Source of the DNA: Streptococcus lutetiensis
Lineage (GTDB): Bacteria; Bacillota; Bacilli; Lactobacillales; Streptococcaceae
Assembly (NCBI RefSeq): GCF_900475675.1
Contig: NZ_LS483403.1
Span: 310,001 to 374,000 of the forward strand
Reading direction: 5' to 3'
Length of the DNA: 64,000 nucleotides
The translations under genes were made by a program, and so were the position numbers. This document shows positions 45,287 to 53,916 of this stretch, one piece after another. Positions within the stretch are counted from its first letter, which is position 1. Every line of letters begins with the position of its first letter. Under the pieces are notes generated by a model. That model worked only from the letters and a program-made list of their open reading frames with translations, did no database searches and was not told the origin of the DNA.

Positions 45287-45913
45287 ATGACGATGAATGT
45301 TTGGGATTTATTAAGTATCATTGGTTCTATCGCCTTTGCTTTATCTGGAGCAATCGTCGCGATGGAAGAAGATTTTGACATACTTGGGATTTTTATCCTA
45401 GGTTTTGTGACTGCCTTTGGTGGTGGAGCTATTCGTAATCTTTTGATTGGTTTGCCGATTAGCGCCCTCTGGTCTCAGAGTCAGTGTTTTTATTTTGCCT
45501 TGGCAGCCATGTTATTTATCATGGTATTTCCAAATATCATTACTCACAAAGGTTGGCGAAAAGCAGAAGTCTTGACGGATGCTATTGGTCTTGCAGCTTT
45601 TAGTGTTCAAGGAGCTATGTATGCTGTTAAACTTCATCAACCTTTAAGTGCGGTGATTGTTGCCGCTGTTTTGACTGGTGCAGGTGGTGGTATTGTCCGA
45701 GATATCTTAGCTGGTCGAAAACCAAGTGTGCTTAGAAGTGAAGTTTACGCTGGTTGGGCAATTTTAGCGGCGCTTGCGATTTATTTTAAAATCGTTCATA
45801 ACGATCCAGGCTATTATGTATTAGTTTTAATTCTGACAATCTTACGTATGATAGGCTACTGGCGTCAGTGGCATTTGCCAAAAATTAAACGGAAGGTCAC
45901 TAAAAATGATTAA
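45287..45913 (+). CDS. Trimeric intracellular cation channel (TRIC/YadS, UPF0126) family protein
   Basis: 208 aa with seven short membrane segments as two related halves: LSIIGSIAFALSGAIVAM, FGGGAIRNLLIGLP and, in the second half, LAAFSVQGAMYAV, GAGGGIVRDILAGRKP. The two GGGAIRN/GGGIVRD loops are the family signature. Prokaryotic members conduct K+; physiological role unknown. ATG 45287 or the in-frame ATG two codons later. Overlaps the HAD gene by 8 bases. Confidence 0.85.
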   Translation: MTMNVWDLLSIIGSIAFALSGAIVAMEEDFDILGIFILGFVTAFGGGAIRNLLIGLPISALWSQSQCFYFALAAMLFIMVFPNIITHKGWRKAEVLTDAIGLAAFSVQGAMYAVKLHQPLSAVIVAAVLTGAGGGIVRDILAGRKPSVLRSEVYAGWAILAALAIYFKIVHNDPGYYVLVLILTILRMIGYWRQWHLPKIKRKVTKND

Positions 45914-46718
45914 ATTAATTGCAATCGATTTAGATGGAACATTACTTAATTCAGATAAAAAAATTCCTGAAGAAAATGTCAAAGCAATCCAAAAAGCGGC
46001 ACAAGCCGGGGTAAAAATTGTTCTTTGTACAGGACGTCCAAAATCAGGAATTCTTCCATTTTTTGAAAAATTGGGCTTGGACGATGAAGAATACATCATC
46101 ATGAATAATGGTTGCACCATTTACAATACCAAAAATTGGGAACTTGTTTTTTATGCTCAAGTCACAAATGAAGAGCTAGATAAATTGAACGAAGCTGTTG
46201 CTGATTATCCAGATGTTTGCTTAACCTTGACAGGTGAAAAACATTATTACGCTGTAGCTGAAGAAGTTCCAGAACTTGTCCAATACGATGCTGGTCTTGT
46301 CTTTGATATCGCTCATGCAGTCACACTTGATGAGATGAAGGCGACAGACGAAATCATCTTCCAAGCTATGTACATGGCAAAAGCGCCACAATTAAATCCA
46401 TTTCAAGAAGCAAAAGAAACAGCTTTGGCTAAAGATTTTAGTGTGGTTCGTAGCCAAGAATATATCTTTGAAGCTATGCCAAAAGGCTACACGAAAGCAA
46501 CAGCTCTTAAAGCTTTGTCAGAAAAACTTGGCTTCTCACCAGAGCAAGTCATGGCACTTGGTGATGCTGCCAACGACCTTGAAATGCTTGAATTTGCTTA
46601 TCATAGCGTTGCTATGGGAAATGCGACAGACGAAGTCAAATCTATTTGCCGCTACGAAACAACAACTAATGACAATGCCGGAGTAGCTCAGGCTATTTAC
46701 GATTATGTTTTGAAATAA
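45906..46718 (+). CDS. Cof-type HAD-IIB phosphatase family protein
   Basis: 270 aa. Motif I IAIDLDGTLLNSDKKI (residues 4-19), motif II CTGRPKSG, motif III Lys in GYTKATALKAL, motif IV GDAANDLEMLEFA. Resembles the YidA group of sugar phosphatases; substrate not assignable. Translationally coupled to the TRIC-type gene. A perfect bidirectional terminator follows. Confidence 0.88.
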   Translation: MIKLIAIDLDGTLLNSDKKIPEENVKAIQKAAQAGVKIVLCTGRPKSGILPFFEKLGLDDEEYIIMNNGCTIYNTKNWELVFYAQVTNEELDKLNEAVADYPDVCLTLTGEKHYYAVAEEVPELVQYDAGLVFDIAHAVTLDEMKATDEIIFQAMYMAKAPQLNPFQEAKETALAKDFSVVRSQEYIFEAMPKGYTKATALKALSEKLGFSPEQVMALGDAANDLEMLEFAYHSVAMGNATDEVKSICRYETTTNDNAGVAQAIYDYVLK

Positions 46719-46720
46719 TA

Positions 46721-46751
46721 AAAATACCGACCTAATTGTGGTCGGTATTTT
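46721..46751 (+). terminator. Bidirectional terminator
   Basis: Perfect 12-bp arms AAAATACCGACC/GGTCGGTATTTT, 7-nt loop, between converging genes. Confidence 0.85.
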
Positions 46752-46755
46752 CTTC

Positions 46756-47313
46756 TTATAAGAAAAGTGGCAAGCCGATTGCAGCTACTTCCTCAGCAGG
46801 GATACGCATGTCATCAGCTACCCAGTTTGAAAGAACTGAGATAATGGCGTTACTCCAGAAAGAATTCGTGTAGTGTGAATCATGTTTTTTATTGAACCTT
46901 TGGTAAGCTTTTAATCGTTTAGAGACGATGCTCGTCAAGAGTTTTTCTAGGTGTTGTTCAAAAATGAAGCCAAGAACTTGTGCCTCTTTTTTGGCTTCAT
47001 TCAGAATGAAAAGCCATGCTTGGGAGAGCTGATTTTTCAAATCAAATGCTTTGAGACCACGAAAAATACGACGAACGATTTGGGTTAGAATAGACTCTAA
47101 AATAGCTTCTTTAGACTTATAATTACGGTAGAAAGCGTTGCGTGAGACACCAGCTTTAGCAACGAGTTCTGAAATCGTAATTTGGCTCAAGGTTTTCTTT
47201 TCAAGAAGGAGCAAAAGTGCAGTTTCTAGCGCTTCACGTGTCAATTTTCGTGATTCTTTATTAGAAACTTTTAAATTTTGTAAGGACTTTTTTGAAATTA
47301 TCTTTTCCGTCAT
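46756..47313 (-). CDS. TetR-family transcriptional regulator
   Basis: 185 aa. Helix-turn-helix LSQITISELVAKAGVSRNAF then YRNYKSKEAILESI (residues about 38-72) is of TetR type; the N-terminus is a Lys/Ser-rich extension of about 20 residues. The C-terminal part is a helical ligand domain of unknown specificity. Divergent from the DegV gene, with 130 bp between them; the intergenic region also has a FabT-like box, so control of degV by one or both is possible. Confidence 0.85.
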   Translation of the reverse strand: MTEKIISKKSLQNLKVSNKESRKLTREALETALLLLLEKKTLSQITISELVAKAGVSRNAFYRNYKSKEAILESILTQIVRRIFRGLKAFDLKNQLSQAWLFILNEAKKEAQVLGFIFEQHLEKLLTSIVSKRLKAYQRFNKKHDSHYTNSFWSNAIISVLSNWVADDMRIPAEEVAAIGLPLFL

Positions 47314-47372
47314 GACAAAACCCTCTTACTTGTGACATCTGATTGTTTTTAATACTAAGATAAAGACATTAA

Positions 47373-47411
47373 TGATATAATTTTAGGTGAAAATAGTTTG
47401 TTTGTCAAATG
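47373..47411 (+). promoter_or_regulatory. degV promoter with FabT-like operator
   Basis: Extended -10 TGATATAAT (TATAAT 47376-47381), then AGTTTGTTTGTCAAATG at 47395-47411: arms AGTTT/AAATG around 7 bp, matching the fabK box at AGTTTG...TCAAAT. Position relative to the -10 is like that of the fabM box. Confidence 0.55.
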
Positions 47412-47445
47412 AATTTAAATTTCGAATGAATTGGAGGAAATAGAT

Positions 47446-48291
47446 ATGACTTGGAAAATTGTGACTGATTCAGGTTGTGACCTTCGACATATTGAAGGGC
47501 TTGCAGAACACACAGAATTTCAAAATGTCCCACTAACAATTCAAATTGGTTCAGAAATTTTTGTGGATGATGAAGGATTAGACGTTGCTAATATGATGAC
47601 AACCATGTACGCAAGTCCTGTTTCATCAAAATCAAGTTGCCCTAGCCCAGATGCCTTCTTACAAGCTTACCAAGGTGCTGAAAATGTTATTGCTATCACG
47701 ATTACAGGTAATCTTTCAGGAAGTCACAATAGTGCGCAGGTTGCAAAACACATGCTTTTGGAGGAACATCCAAATGTCAATGTTCACGTTATTGACTCTT
47801 TGTCTGCAGGTGGTGAGATTGATTTAATCGTCGAAGAATTAAATCGTCTGATTGCTAAAGGCTTAAGCTTTGATGAAGTGGTCGAAGCTATCACGGCTTA
47901 TCAAGAAAAGACAAAATTGCTATTTGTTTTGGCACGTGTGGATAACCTTGTCAAAAATGGACGTTTGAGCAAGCTAGTCGGGAAAGTTGTTGGCCTTTTT
48001 AATATCCGCATGGTTGGTAAAGCTAGTGACGAAGGAAAATTGGAACTCCTTCACAAAGTGCGTGGTCAAAAGAAAGCTGTTCAAGCAACCGTTGAGGAAA
48101 TGTTCAAAGAAGGTTACCAAGGTGGCAAGGTTATGATTGCTCACGCAAATAACGAAAAAACTTGTCAACAATTGAGTGACAAAATCAAAGAAAAATACCC
48201 ACAAGCTGATGTTCGCTTTATCCCAGCATCAGGTCTTTGCAGCTTTTACGGTGAAGATGGTGGTATTTTATTAGGATATGAAACAGTGTAA
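47446..48291 (+). CDS. DegV-family fatty-acid-binding protein (FakB type)
   Basis: 281 aa from ATG 47446 behind GGAGGAA. DegV/FakB proteins hold a fatty acid for phosphorylation by FakA, the route by which exogenous fatty acids enter phospholipid. Visible family features: TDSGCDLR at the start, SSKSSCPSPDAF (the S-x-P-S loop), GNLSGSHNSAQ (fatty-acid carboxyl site) and VKNGRLSK (conserved Arg). Specificity for saturated or unsaturated chains is not readable. A FabT-like operator in the leader would tie it to the fab locus. Confidence 0.88.
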   Translation: MTWKIVTDSGCDLRHIEGLAEHTEFQNVPLTIQIGSEIFVDDEGLDVANMMTTMYASPVSSKSSCPSPDAFLQAYQGAENVIAITITGNLSGSHNSAQVAKHMLLEEHPNVNVHVIDSLSAGGEIDLIVEELNRLIAKGLSFDEVVEAITAYQEKTKLLFVLARVDNLVKNGRLSKLVGKVVGLFNIRMVGKASDEGKLELLHKVRGQKKAVQATVEEMFKEGYQGGKVMIAHANNEKTCQQLSDKIKEKYPQADVRFIPASGLCSFYGEDGGILLGYETV

Positions 48292-48300
48292 GTCAATATA

Positions 48301-48331
48301 AAACTGCATGAGTATGACTCATGTAGTTTTT
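48301..48331 (+). terminator. Terminator after degV
   Basis: AAACTGCATGAGT/ACTCATGTAGTTT with ATG loop and following T residues. Confidence 0.8.
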
Positions 48332-48353
48332 GCATATTAAAAAAACGTCTTAA

Positions 48354-48396
48354 CTAAAATCAATTTCATGTCATTATTGCCACAACTTGATTTTAG
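48354..48396 (+). repeat. Inverted repeat CTAAAATCAA/TTGATTTTAG
   Basis: Ten-bp perfect arms (48354-48363, 48387-48396), 23-nt spacer, in the noncoding stretch between the DegV terminator and the minus-strand pseudogene. Nothing else recognised there. Confidence 0.4.
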
Positions 48397-48420
48397 GACT
48401 ATTTGCGAGTGAAACGAGCA

Positions 48421-48456
48421 ACAAAAAAAGATACTTTCACCACGGCAGAAAGTATC
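48421..48456 (-). terminator. Terminator of the minus-strand YgjV-like unit
   Basis: GATACTTTC (48430-48438) with GAAAGTATC (48448-48456); on the minus strand followed by seven T. Confidence 0.75.
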
Positions 48457-48495
48457 AGAAAATGAGTTTATTTCTAGTTGAGTCTTGATGAAAAA

Positions 48496-49007
48496 TCAAG
48501 ATTTATTTTTCTTATGACTAAGTGAACTGTATTTTGAAATAGCTATTAAGGTCGTTAATGTGATAACAACTTCCATAACTAAAGTAGGGTAAGCTTTGAT
48601 GGTGAAATCGTAAAAAGACTACAGTAGCATATTTTCAACAGTAACCCAGCGCAGCCATTGAACTTTGCTAGTCATAAAGGTGATGATGGTATAAGACACA
48701 GATGAAATCAAGGGAAGAAAGCCAATCAAACCAAGGTTGTTAAAGTAAGTTCCTGCAGAAACTTGGATAATCACTAAAATAACGGTTGTGTAGATGGAAT
48801 CCCAGTGTTTAATCATTAACGTGTTATGAATGATAGACACGCTAATCGAAATAGCGCCAGTGTAACCACCGAGTAAAAAATTAGCAATCATCGTAAAGAA
48901 ATAATCCGATAATTGCCAAGTTAACATAGTTTTTTCGTTTTAGCAAATGATGAAATGGCTAAGCAAGTTGCACCAATTGCCGAGAAGATAAATCCAATTG
49001 AGATCAT
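48496..49007 (-). pseudogene. YgjV-like inner membrane protein gene, broken
   Basis: Originally about 170 aa, all hydrophobic segments. It starts at the ATG complementary to 49005-49007, inside the stop of the upstream gene (MISIGFIFSAIGATCLAISS), loses frame near 48930-48940 at an A-rich run (AAAACGAAAAAAC on the minus strand), continues in a second frame from MLTWQLSDYFF to TVENMLL, hits TAG at 48619-48621, and goes on in that frame with FYDFTIKAYPTLVMEVVITL to a TGA at 48496. So one frameshift and one nonsense codon (probably TGG to TAG). Confidence 0.8.
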
Positions 49008-49618
49008 TAATAGCTATAATAAGTATAAGTACCATCATTTGTAACTGATGTAGGAGTGCGAGAGGTGTTATTTGGGTCAACAGTAGACTCAGTTGTGTCG
49101 TCAGAAGATGTAGCAGTATTTGTAGTTGTAGTTGCTGTATTGGCAGCAGCAATAGCGTTAGAAACAGCGTCAAGACGTGCTTGAAGTTGATCTTTAGTAG
49201 CTTGGTTAGTTAGCACATCAATCGCAGCTTGAGCAGCAGTGACATTGTCGCTAGTTTGATTGTCTTCAGCAGTTTTGACAGCATTTTCAGCATTTGTTTG
49301 ATTTGTTACTTCAGCAGAAACAGCATCTAGTTGAGACTGGAAATCTGTTTTCTTAGCTTCATCAGAGATTTTGTTGATAGCCGCTTGTGCATTTGTCACA
49401 GCTTCAGCAGACGGATTAGCTTGAGCAGCAGATAATAATTCTTGGGCTTTAGCTTCTAGGTCAGCTTGACTAAAAGAGGAAGAACTGATTGAGCTTTTTG
49501 GTTGTGAACTTGACGTATTAGTCTTTGTATTACCAAAGAAAAGGTAAATACCACCAGCAAAGGCAATTAAAATGATACTTAGAATAAAATAAGTAACTTC
49601 ACTTTTTGAGGCTTTCAT
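49007..49618 (-). CDS. Membrane-anchored Ala/Gln/Asn-rich helical repeat protein, unknown function
   Basis: 203 aa from ATG 49618 with GAAGGAG upstream. One membrane segment (residues 8-28) near the N-terminus, a Ser/Gln linker, then two related helical units of about 45 residues (ending DFQSQLDAVSAEV and QLQARLDAVSNAI, each preceded by AQAAI) and a Thr/Ser/Asn-rich C-terminus ending YTYYSY. With a type II topology the repeats would face outward. Units of this type occur in wall or matrix-binding surface proteins, but I cannot name a function. Upstream -10 TATAAT at 49731-49736 (minus). Confidence 0.7.
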   Translation of the reverse strand: MKASKSEVTYFILSIILIAFAGGIYLFFGNTKTNTSSSQPKSSISSSSFSQADLEAKAQELLSAAQANPSAEAVTNAQAAINKISDEAKKTDFQSQLDAVSAEVTNQTNAENAVKTAEDNQTSDNVTAAQAAIDVLTNQATKDQLQARLDAVSNAIAAANTATTTTNTATSSDDTTESTVDPNNTSRTPTSVTNDGTYTYYSY

Positions 49619-49730
49619 GAAAACTCCTTCTATAATAAAATAAATGCGATGTGACAAAGAAGTTGTTATCACATTTTTTGATAATAAACGTATTTAGTAG
49701 CATTCTGTGGCAAGCACAGCGCCCTTAACT

Positions 49731-49759
49731 ATTATAACATATAAATGACAGCGCATTAA
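49731..49759 (-). promoter_or_regulatory. Promoter of the helical-repeat protein gene
   Basis: Minus strand TTAATG (49754-49759), 17-bp spacer, TATAAT (49731-49736). The rest of the 363-nt gap up to 49981 holds no gene; it has a GCTACT/AGTAGC pair of arms and the start region of the phosphate symporter. Confidence 0.45.
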
Positions 49760-49981
49760 TTTTTTCTAAAAACCTCCCTCAAATTTTAGTCTTTTTATCA
49801 TTTATGTTTAGAAATAGCTACTAAAAAGGGGAAAATGACCGCTTATCTTAAAAGAGTAGCATTTTTCAGTTAGTTATCAATTTAGAAAAAGCTTAAAAAA
49901 CACTTGTTTGTTTTCTTTGAATACATTAAAATGGAAACATCGGGTTTTTCCGGTAAAATTATAATATTTGAGGATAAGACT

Positions 49982-51613
49982 GTGTCAGTAAATTGGCAAG
50001 AAATTGCTTTTGGTTTTTTTGGAGGTCTAGGACTCTTTCTCTTCAGTATTAAATATATGGGAGACGGTCTACAACAGGCTGCAGGAGACAGACTTCGTTT
50101 TTATATCGACAAATATACGAGTAATCCTTTTTTAGGAATTCTTGTTGGTTTAGCCATGTCAGCCCTAATCCAATCAAGTTCAGGGGTAACAGTTATCACT
50201 GTTGGCCTTGTGTCAGCAGGACTTTTAACCTTGCAACAAGCGATTGGTATTGTCATGGGAGCCAATATCGGGACGACTGTAACGTCCTTTCTGATTGGTT
50301 TTAATTTAGGTGACTATGCACTCCCAATGATTTTTATTGGTGCTGCTTTGTTATTCTTCACGTCAAACCGACGTTTGAATAATATCGGACGTATCATCTT
50401 TGGTGTAGGAGGAATTTTCTTCTCGCTTAATATCATGGGTGATGCTATGGGACCATTAAAAACTGTTCCAGCCTTTCAGGATTATTTAGCAACCTTAGGT
50501 GACAAACCGATTATGGGTGTTTTGATTGGGACTGGCTTGACCATGCTTATCCAATCATCAGCTGCCATCATTGGTATTTTACAAGGGTTATACGCAGGTC
50601 ATTTACTTGATCTTCAAGGCTCAATTCCTATTCTTTTAGGAAGTAATATCGGTACTTGTATCACAGCCGTGTTAGCAGCGATTGGTTCAAATATCGCAGC
50701 CAAACGTGTGGCTGGAGCTCACGTTCTCTTCAACGTTGTCGGAACAGTGCTCTTTATGATTCTTTTGGTACCATTTACTAACTTGATGCAATGGATGGAA
50801 GTTCACTTTAAATTGACACCAGCCATGACGGTTGCCTTTGCCCATGGAACATTTAACATTACAAATACCATCTTGCTCTTCCCATTCATTGGAACATTGG
50901 CATTTGTTGTGACAAAATTAATTCCTGGTGAAGATGAAGCTGCTAAATACAAAGCTGTTTACCTTGATAAGATTATTCTAAAACAAGCGCCAGCTATTGC
51001 CCTTGGTAATGCTAAAAAAGAATTGATTCACTTGGGTGCCTTTGCCACACAAGCCTTTGAAGCAGCATTCTTATTTGTTGAAACATGTAATGAAAAATAC
51101 GCTGATAAGACACAAAAATTTGAAGATACTATCAATAATGTCGATGAAGAATTGACTAAATATTTGATTGATCTTTCAAGTGAACAATTGAATCGACACG
51201 AAAGTGAAATTTTATCAAGTATCTTAGATTCATCACGTGACTTGGAACGTATCGGTGACCACAGTATCAGTTTGGTTCACTTGATGGAGCACAATATTTC
51301 AAAAGATATTACTTTCTCACCAGCTTCCGTTCAAGAAATTGATCAACTTTACCATGAAACACATCGCATGATTTTGGATTCATTGAAAGTTGTTATCGAT
51401 AACGACCTACCTTTGGCAAATGAGTTGGTAGATCGTCATAAAGATATCGCTCATTTGGAACGCCGCATCCGTAAGAACCATATCAAACGCATGAACAACG
51501 GTGAATGTACACCACTTGCAGGGGTTAACTTCATCGATCTGATTACGCCATGTACACGTATCACAGATCACGCTCTAAACTTGGTCGAAAAAGTACTTGA
51601 AAATCAAATTTAA
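49982..51613 (+). CDS. Na+/phosphate symporter (PNaS family) with PhoU-like domain
   Basis: 543 aa from GTG 49982 (GAGGATAAG upstream; the longer frame back to 49904 crosses a TATAAT at 49960-49965). About eight membrane segments with the two inverted-repeat QSSS-type motifs LIQSSSGVTVI and LIQSSAAIIGI, each followed by GANIGTTVT or GSNIGTCIT, as in NptA/NPT2 carriers. C-terminal third (from about 345) is a soluble PhoU-like helical domain (SSILDSSRDLERIGDH). Imports phosphate with Na+. Confidence 0.9.
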   Translation: MSVNWQEIAFGFFGGLGLFLFSIKYMGDGLQQAAGDRLRFYIDKYTSNPFLGILVGLAMSALIQSSSGVTVITVGLVSAGLLTLQQAIGIVMGANIGTTVTSFLIGFNLGDYALPMIFIGAALLFFTSNRRLNNIGRIIFGVGGIFFSLNIMGDAMGPLKTVPAFQDYLATLGDKPIMGVLIGTGLTMLIQSSAAIIGILQGLYAGHLLDLQGSIPILLGSNIGTCITAVLAAIGSNIAAKRVAGAHVLFNVVGTVLFMILLVPFTNLMQWMEVHFKLTPAMTVAFAHGTFNITNTILLFPFIGTLAFVVTKLIPGEDEAAKYKAVYLDKIILKQAPAIALGNAKKELIHLGAFATQAFEAAFLFVETCNEKYADKTQKFEDTINNVDEELTKYLIDLSSEQLNRHESEILSSILDSSRDLERIGDHSISLVHLMEHNISKDITFSPASVQEIDQLYHETHRMILDSLKVVIDNDLPLANELVDRHKDIAHLERRIRKNHIKRMNNGECTPLAGVNFIDLITPCTRITDHALNLVEKVLENQI

Positions 51614-51623
51614 TCATACATTT

Positions 51624-51661
51624 AACACCTTTGAACTTTTGCTGGTTTGAAGGTGTTTTTT
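51624..51661 (+). terminator. Terminator after the Na/Pi symporter
   Basis: AACACCTT (51624-51631) with AAGGTGTT (51650-51657), then T run. Confidence 0.7.
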
Positions 51662-51683
51662 GTCGTTTTTATTAGATAAGCAC

Positions 51684-51714
51684 TTGACTTGGAGTTTAGT
51701 CTAAGGTGTAGGAT
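51684..51714 (+). promoter_or_regulatory. MerR-type promoter with 19-bp spacer before the DUF3737 remnant
   Basis: TTGACT (51684-51689), 19-bp spacer, TAGGAT (51709-51714); the spacer contains CTTGGAGT/AGTCTAAG, an imperfect inverted repeat. This is the architecture used by MerR-family activators. No MerR gene is nearby. Confidence 0.55.
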
Positions 51715-51745
51715 GGTGCTATCAAGAGATGATAAAGAGATTGAT

Positions 51746-52588
51746 TTGAAAACACTTATTAAGAATCAGACTTACGACGAGGAGTGAACTTTATATGCTA
51801 GCTCCGATATTTTAGTGGATACTTGTCAATTTACGGGACCAGCAGGTGGTGAAAGTGCCTTAAAAGGAAGTAAGAATATCGAAGTAAGAGACTTTTATTT
51901 TAATTTACGCTATCCATTTTGGCATGACAAAGGATTGGTGATAACTGACTCAGAAATGACGGAAAATTGTAGAGCTGCTCTCTGGTATTCAGACAATATT
52001 GGGATTAGTTATTCGAAACTACACGGGATTAAGGCTTTACGCGAATATTCAAATGTTGCCATTTCTGACAGTGAGATTATCTAACCTGAATTTGGTTGGT
52101 CGGTGAAAGATATTGCGATGACGGATACTGTTGTCACTAGCGAGTATTTTATGTTGCATTCGGATAGACTTCATTTTCATCAAGTAACTTTGAATGGAAA
52201 ATATTCTTTTCAGTACATTTCTGATTCTATTTTTGAGGATTGTGAGTTTAATACCAAAGATGCTTTTTGGCATGCTAAAAATGTTGTCGTTAAAAATAGT
52301 ATTGTTAAAGGTGAATATCTCGCTTGGTATAGCGAAAATGTGACCTTTGAAAATTGTACCATCATTGGAACGCAACCTTTTTGTTATTGTAAAAACCTAA
52401 CATTGATTAATTGTAAAATGCTTGATGCAGATTTAGCTTTTGAAAAGTTAGAAGTTACAGCCGGTATCACAACACCAGTGATTAGTATCAAAAATCCTTT
52501 AAGTGGAGTGATTACAGTTTCTGATCTTGGTGAGTTGATAATGGATGATGCTACGGCTAAAGGAAAAGTTATTATCTGTAATCAATAG
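51746..52588 (+). pseudogene. DUF3737 family gene with two in-frame stop codons
   Basis: About 280 codons in a single frame, right-handed beta-helix-like repeats (CQFTGPAGGESALKGSK, NLRYPFWHDKGLVI, YSDNIGISYSKLHGIKALRE). TGA at 51785-51787 follows YDEE (an Arg in relatives, so CGA to TGA), and TAA at 52082-52084 follows SEII before PEFGWSVKD. No frameshift. Start probably TTG 51746. Unless stops are read through the gene is dead; decay looks recent because the rest of the frame is intact. Confidence 0.85.
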
Positions 52589-52619
52589 AAAGGTCTGTTA
52601 ATAAAAATTGGTCTAATTT

Positions 52620-52631
52620 TGGTATATACCA
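52620..52631 (+). promoter_or_regulatory. Probable NagR (GntR-family) operator
   Basis: TGGTATATACCA, a perfect 12-bp palindrome directly before the -35 of nagA, of the TGGTnTAnACCA type bound by NagR in streptococci. Confidence 0.6.
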
Positions 52632-52660
52632 TTTACAAAAAAGCGCTTTTATTTTATAAT
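52632..52660 (+). promoter_or_regulatory. nagA promoter
   Basis: TTTACA (52632-52637), 17-bp spacer, TATAAT (52655-52660). The spacer holds AAAAGCGCTTTT, a palindrome close to the core of a CcpA cre site but without the outer TG/CA. Confidence 0.65.
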
Positions 52661-52681
52661 ATAAGCATGGAGGCGATTCAA

Positions 52682-53830
52682 ATGACAAAATATATCAAAG
52701 CAGATGAATTTTACTATCCTTACCATGTTAAGGGTGCAGGTTACCTTGCTATCGAAGGTGACTCTTTTGGCGATTGGCAAGCAGAAGCACCGCATGATGC
52801 AGACATTATAGATTATACAGGTTTTAGTGTGGCACCTGGTTTAGTAGACACACATATCCATGGTTTTGCTGGTGTTGATGTCATGGACAATCATCAAGAG
52901 GTTTTTGAGACAATGAGTAAGGCTCTTTTGGGAGCTGGTGTCACAAGTTTTTTACCAACAGCTTTGACGGCATCATTTGAGATCTTAGATGATATTTGTC
53001 GTACGGCAGCTGATTTTGCTGGTAAAGAAAGCGGTGCGCGGATCCAAGGACTTTTCTTTGAAGGACCTTATTTTACAGAAAAATACAAAGGGGCTCAAAA
53101 CCCGTCTTATATGAAAAATCCTTCAACAGCTGAACTTGATCAATGGCTTAAAAGTTCAAAAGGATTATTGAAAAAAATTGCTTTAGCACCTGAACGAGAC
53201 GAAGTCGAAGACTTTATTGATTATGCGACTCGTAAAAATGTGATTGTAGCTCTTGGACATTCAGATGCTACTTACCAGCAAGCAGCGCAAGCAGTCGAAG
53301 CAGGGGCTTCTGTTTGGGTTCATGCTTATAATGGTATGCGTGGTCTTAATCATCGTGAGCCAGGTATGGTCGGTGCAGTTTATGAACTACCAAATACCTA
53401 TGCTGAGTTGATTTGTGATGGGCATCATGTGCATCCATCAGCATGTGATATTTTGATGCATCAAAAAGACCACGAACATGTTGTCCTGATTACGGATTGC
53501 ATGAGTGCTGGTGGTCTTGAAGATGGCGATTATATGCTTGGAGAATTTCCTGTTATCGTTGAAAAAGGAACAGCACGTTTGAAATCAAATGGCGCTCTAG
53601 CAGGTTCTATTCTTCAGTTGAAGGATGCTGTTAAAAATGTAGTCAATTGGGGAATCGCCTCAAAAGCGCAAGCCATTAGTATGGCAAGTCTCACAGCAGC
53701 AATTTCTGTTGGGATTGACGATAGATGCGGTCAAATCAAAAAAGGTTACAAAGCTGATTTTATCGTTCTAGACAAGGACCTTGACTTACGAGCAACATAT
53801 CTAGGCGGACAAGAAGCCTGGAAAGCGTAA
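52682..53830 (+). CDS. nagA: N-acetylglucosamine-6-phosphate deacetylase
   Basis: 382 aa from ATG 52682 (GGAGG at 52668-52672). Amidohydrolase that makes glucosamine-6-P from GlcNAc-6-P for glycolysis or wall synthesis. Metal and substrate residues: DTHIHGFAGVDVMD, FFEGPYF (catalytic Glu), ALGHSDATY, VHAYNGMRGL, LITDCMSAGG (catalytic Asp). Monocistronic behind a NagR-type operator. Works with the GlcNAc/glucosamine uptake of the ManLMN PTS. Confidence 0.94.
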   Translation: MTKYIKADEFYYPYHVKGAGYLAIEGDSFGDWQAEAPHDADIIDYTGFSVAPGLVDTHIHGFAGVDVMDNHQEVFETMSKALLGAGVTSFLPTALTASFEILDDICRTAADFAGKESGARIQGLFFEGPYFTEKYKGAQNPSYMKNPSTAELDQWLKSSKGLLKKIALAPERDEVEDFIDYATRKNVIVALGHSDATYQQAAQAVEAGASVWVHAYNGMRGLNHREPGMVGAVYELPNTYAELICDGHHVHPSACDILMHQKDHEHVVLITDCMSAGGLEDGDYMLGEFPVIVEKGTARLKSNGALAGSILQLKDAVKNVVNWGIASKAQAISMASLTAAISVGIDDRCGQIKKGYKADFIVLDKDLDLRATYLGGQEAWKA

Positions 53831-53881
53831 TAGACTAAAAGTTGAATTTACAGTAGTAGATTCAGCTTTTTTGATATTTAC

Positions 53882-53910
53882 TAGACACTCAATTACATTT
53901 GTGCTAAAAT
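53882..53910 (+). promoter_or_regulatory. glyQS promoter
   Basis: TAGACA (53882-53887), 17-bp spacer, TAAAAT (53905-53910) with TG upstream (TGCTAAAAT). Confidence 0.65.
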
Positions 53911-53916
53911 AGCTGG

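Noticed and set aside
45273..45288. FabT-like box before the TRIC-type channel gene
   Set aside because: AGTTTG and TCAAA-like arms are present, but the centre is one base shorter than in the other four sites and overlaps the start codon.
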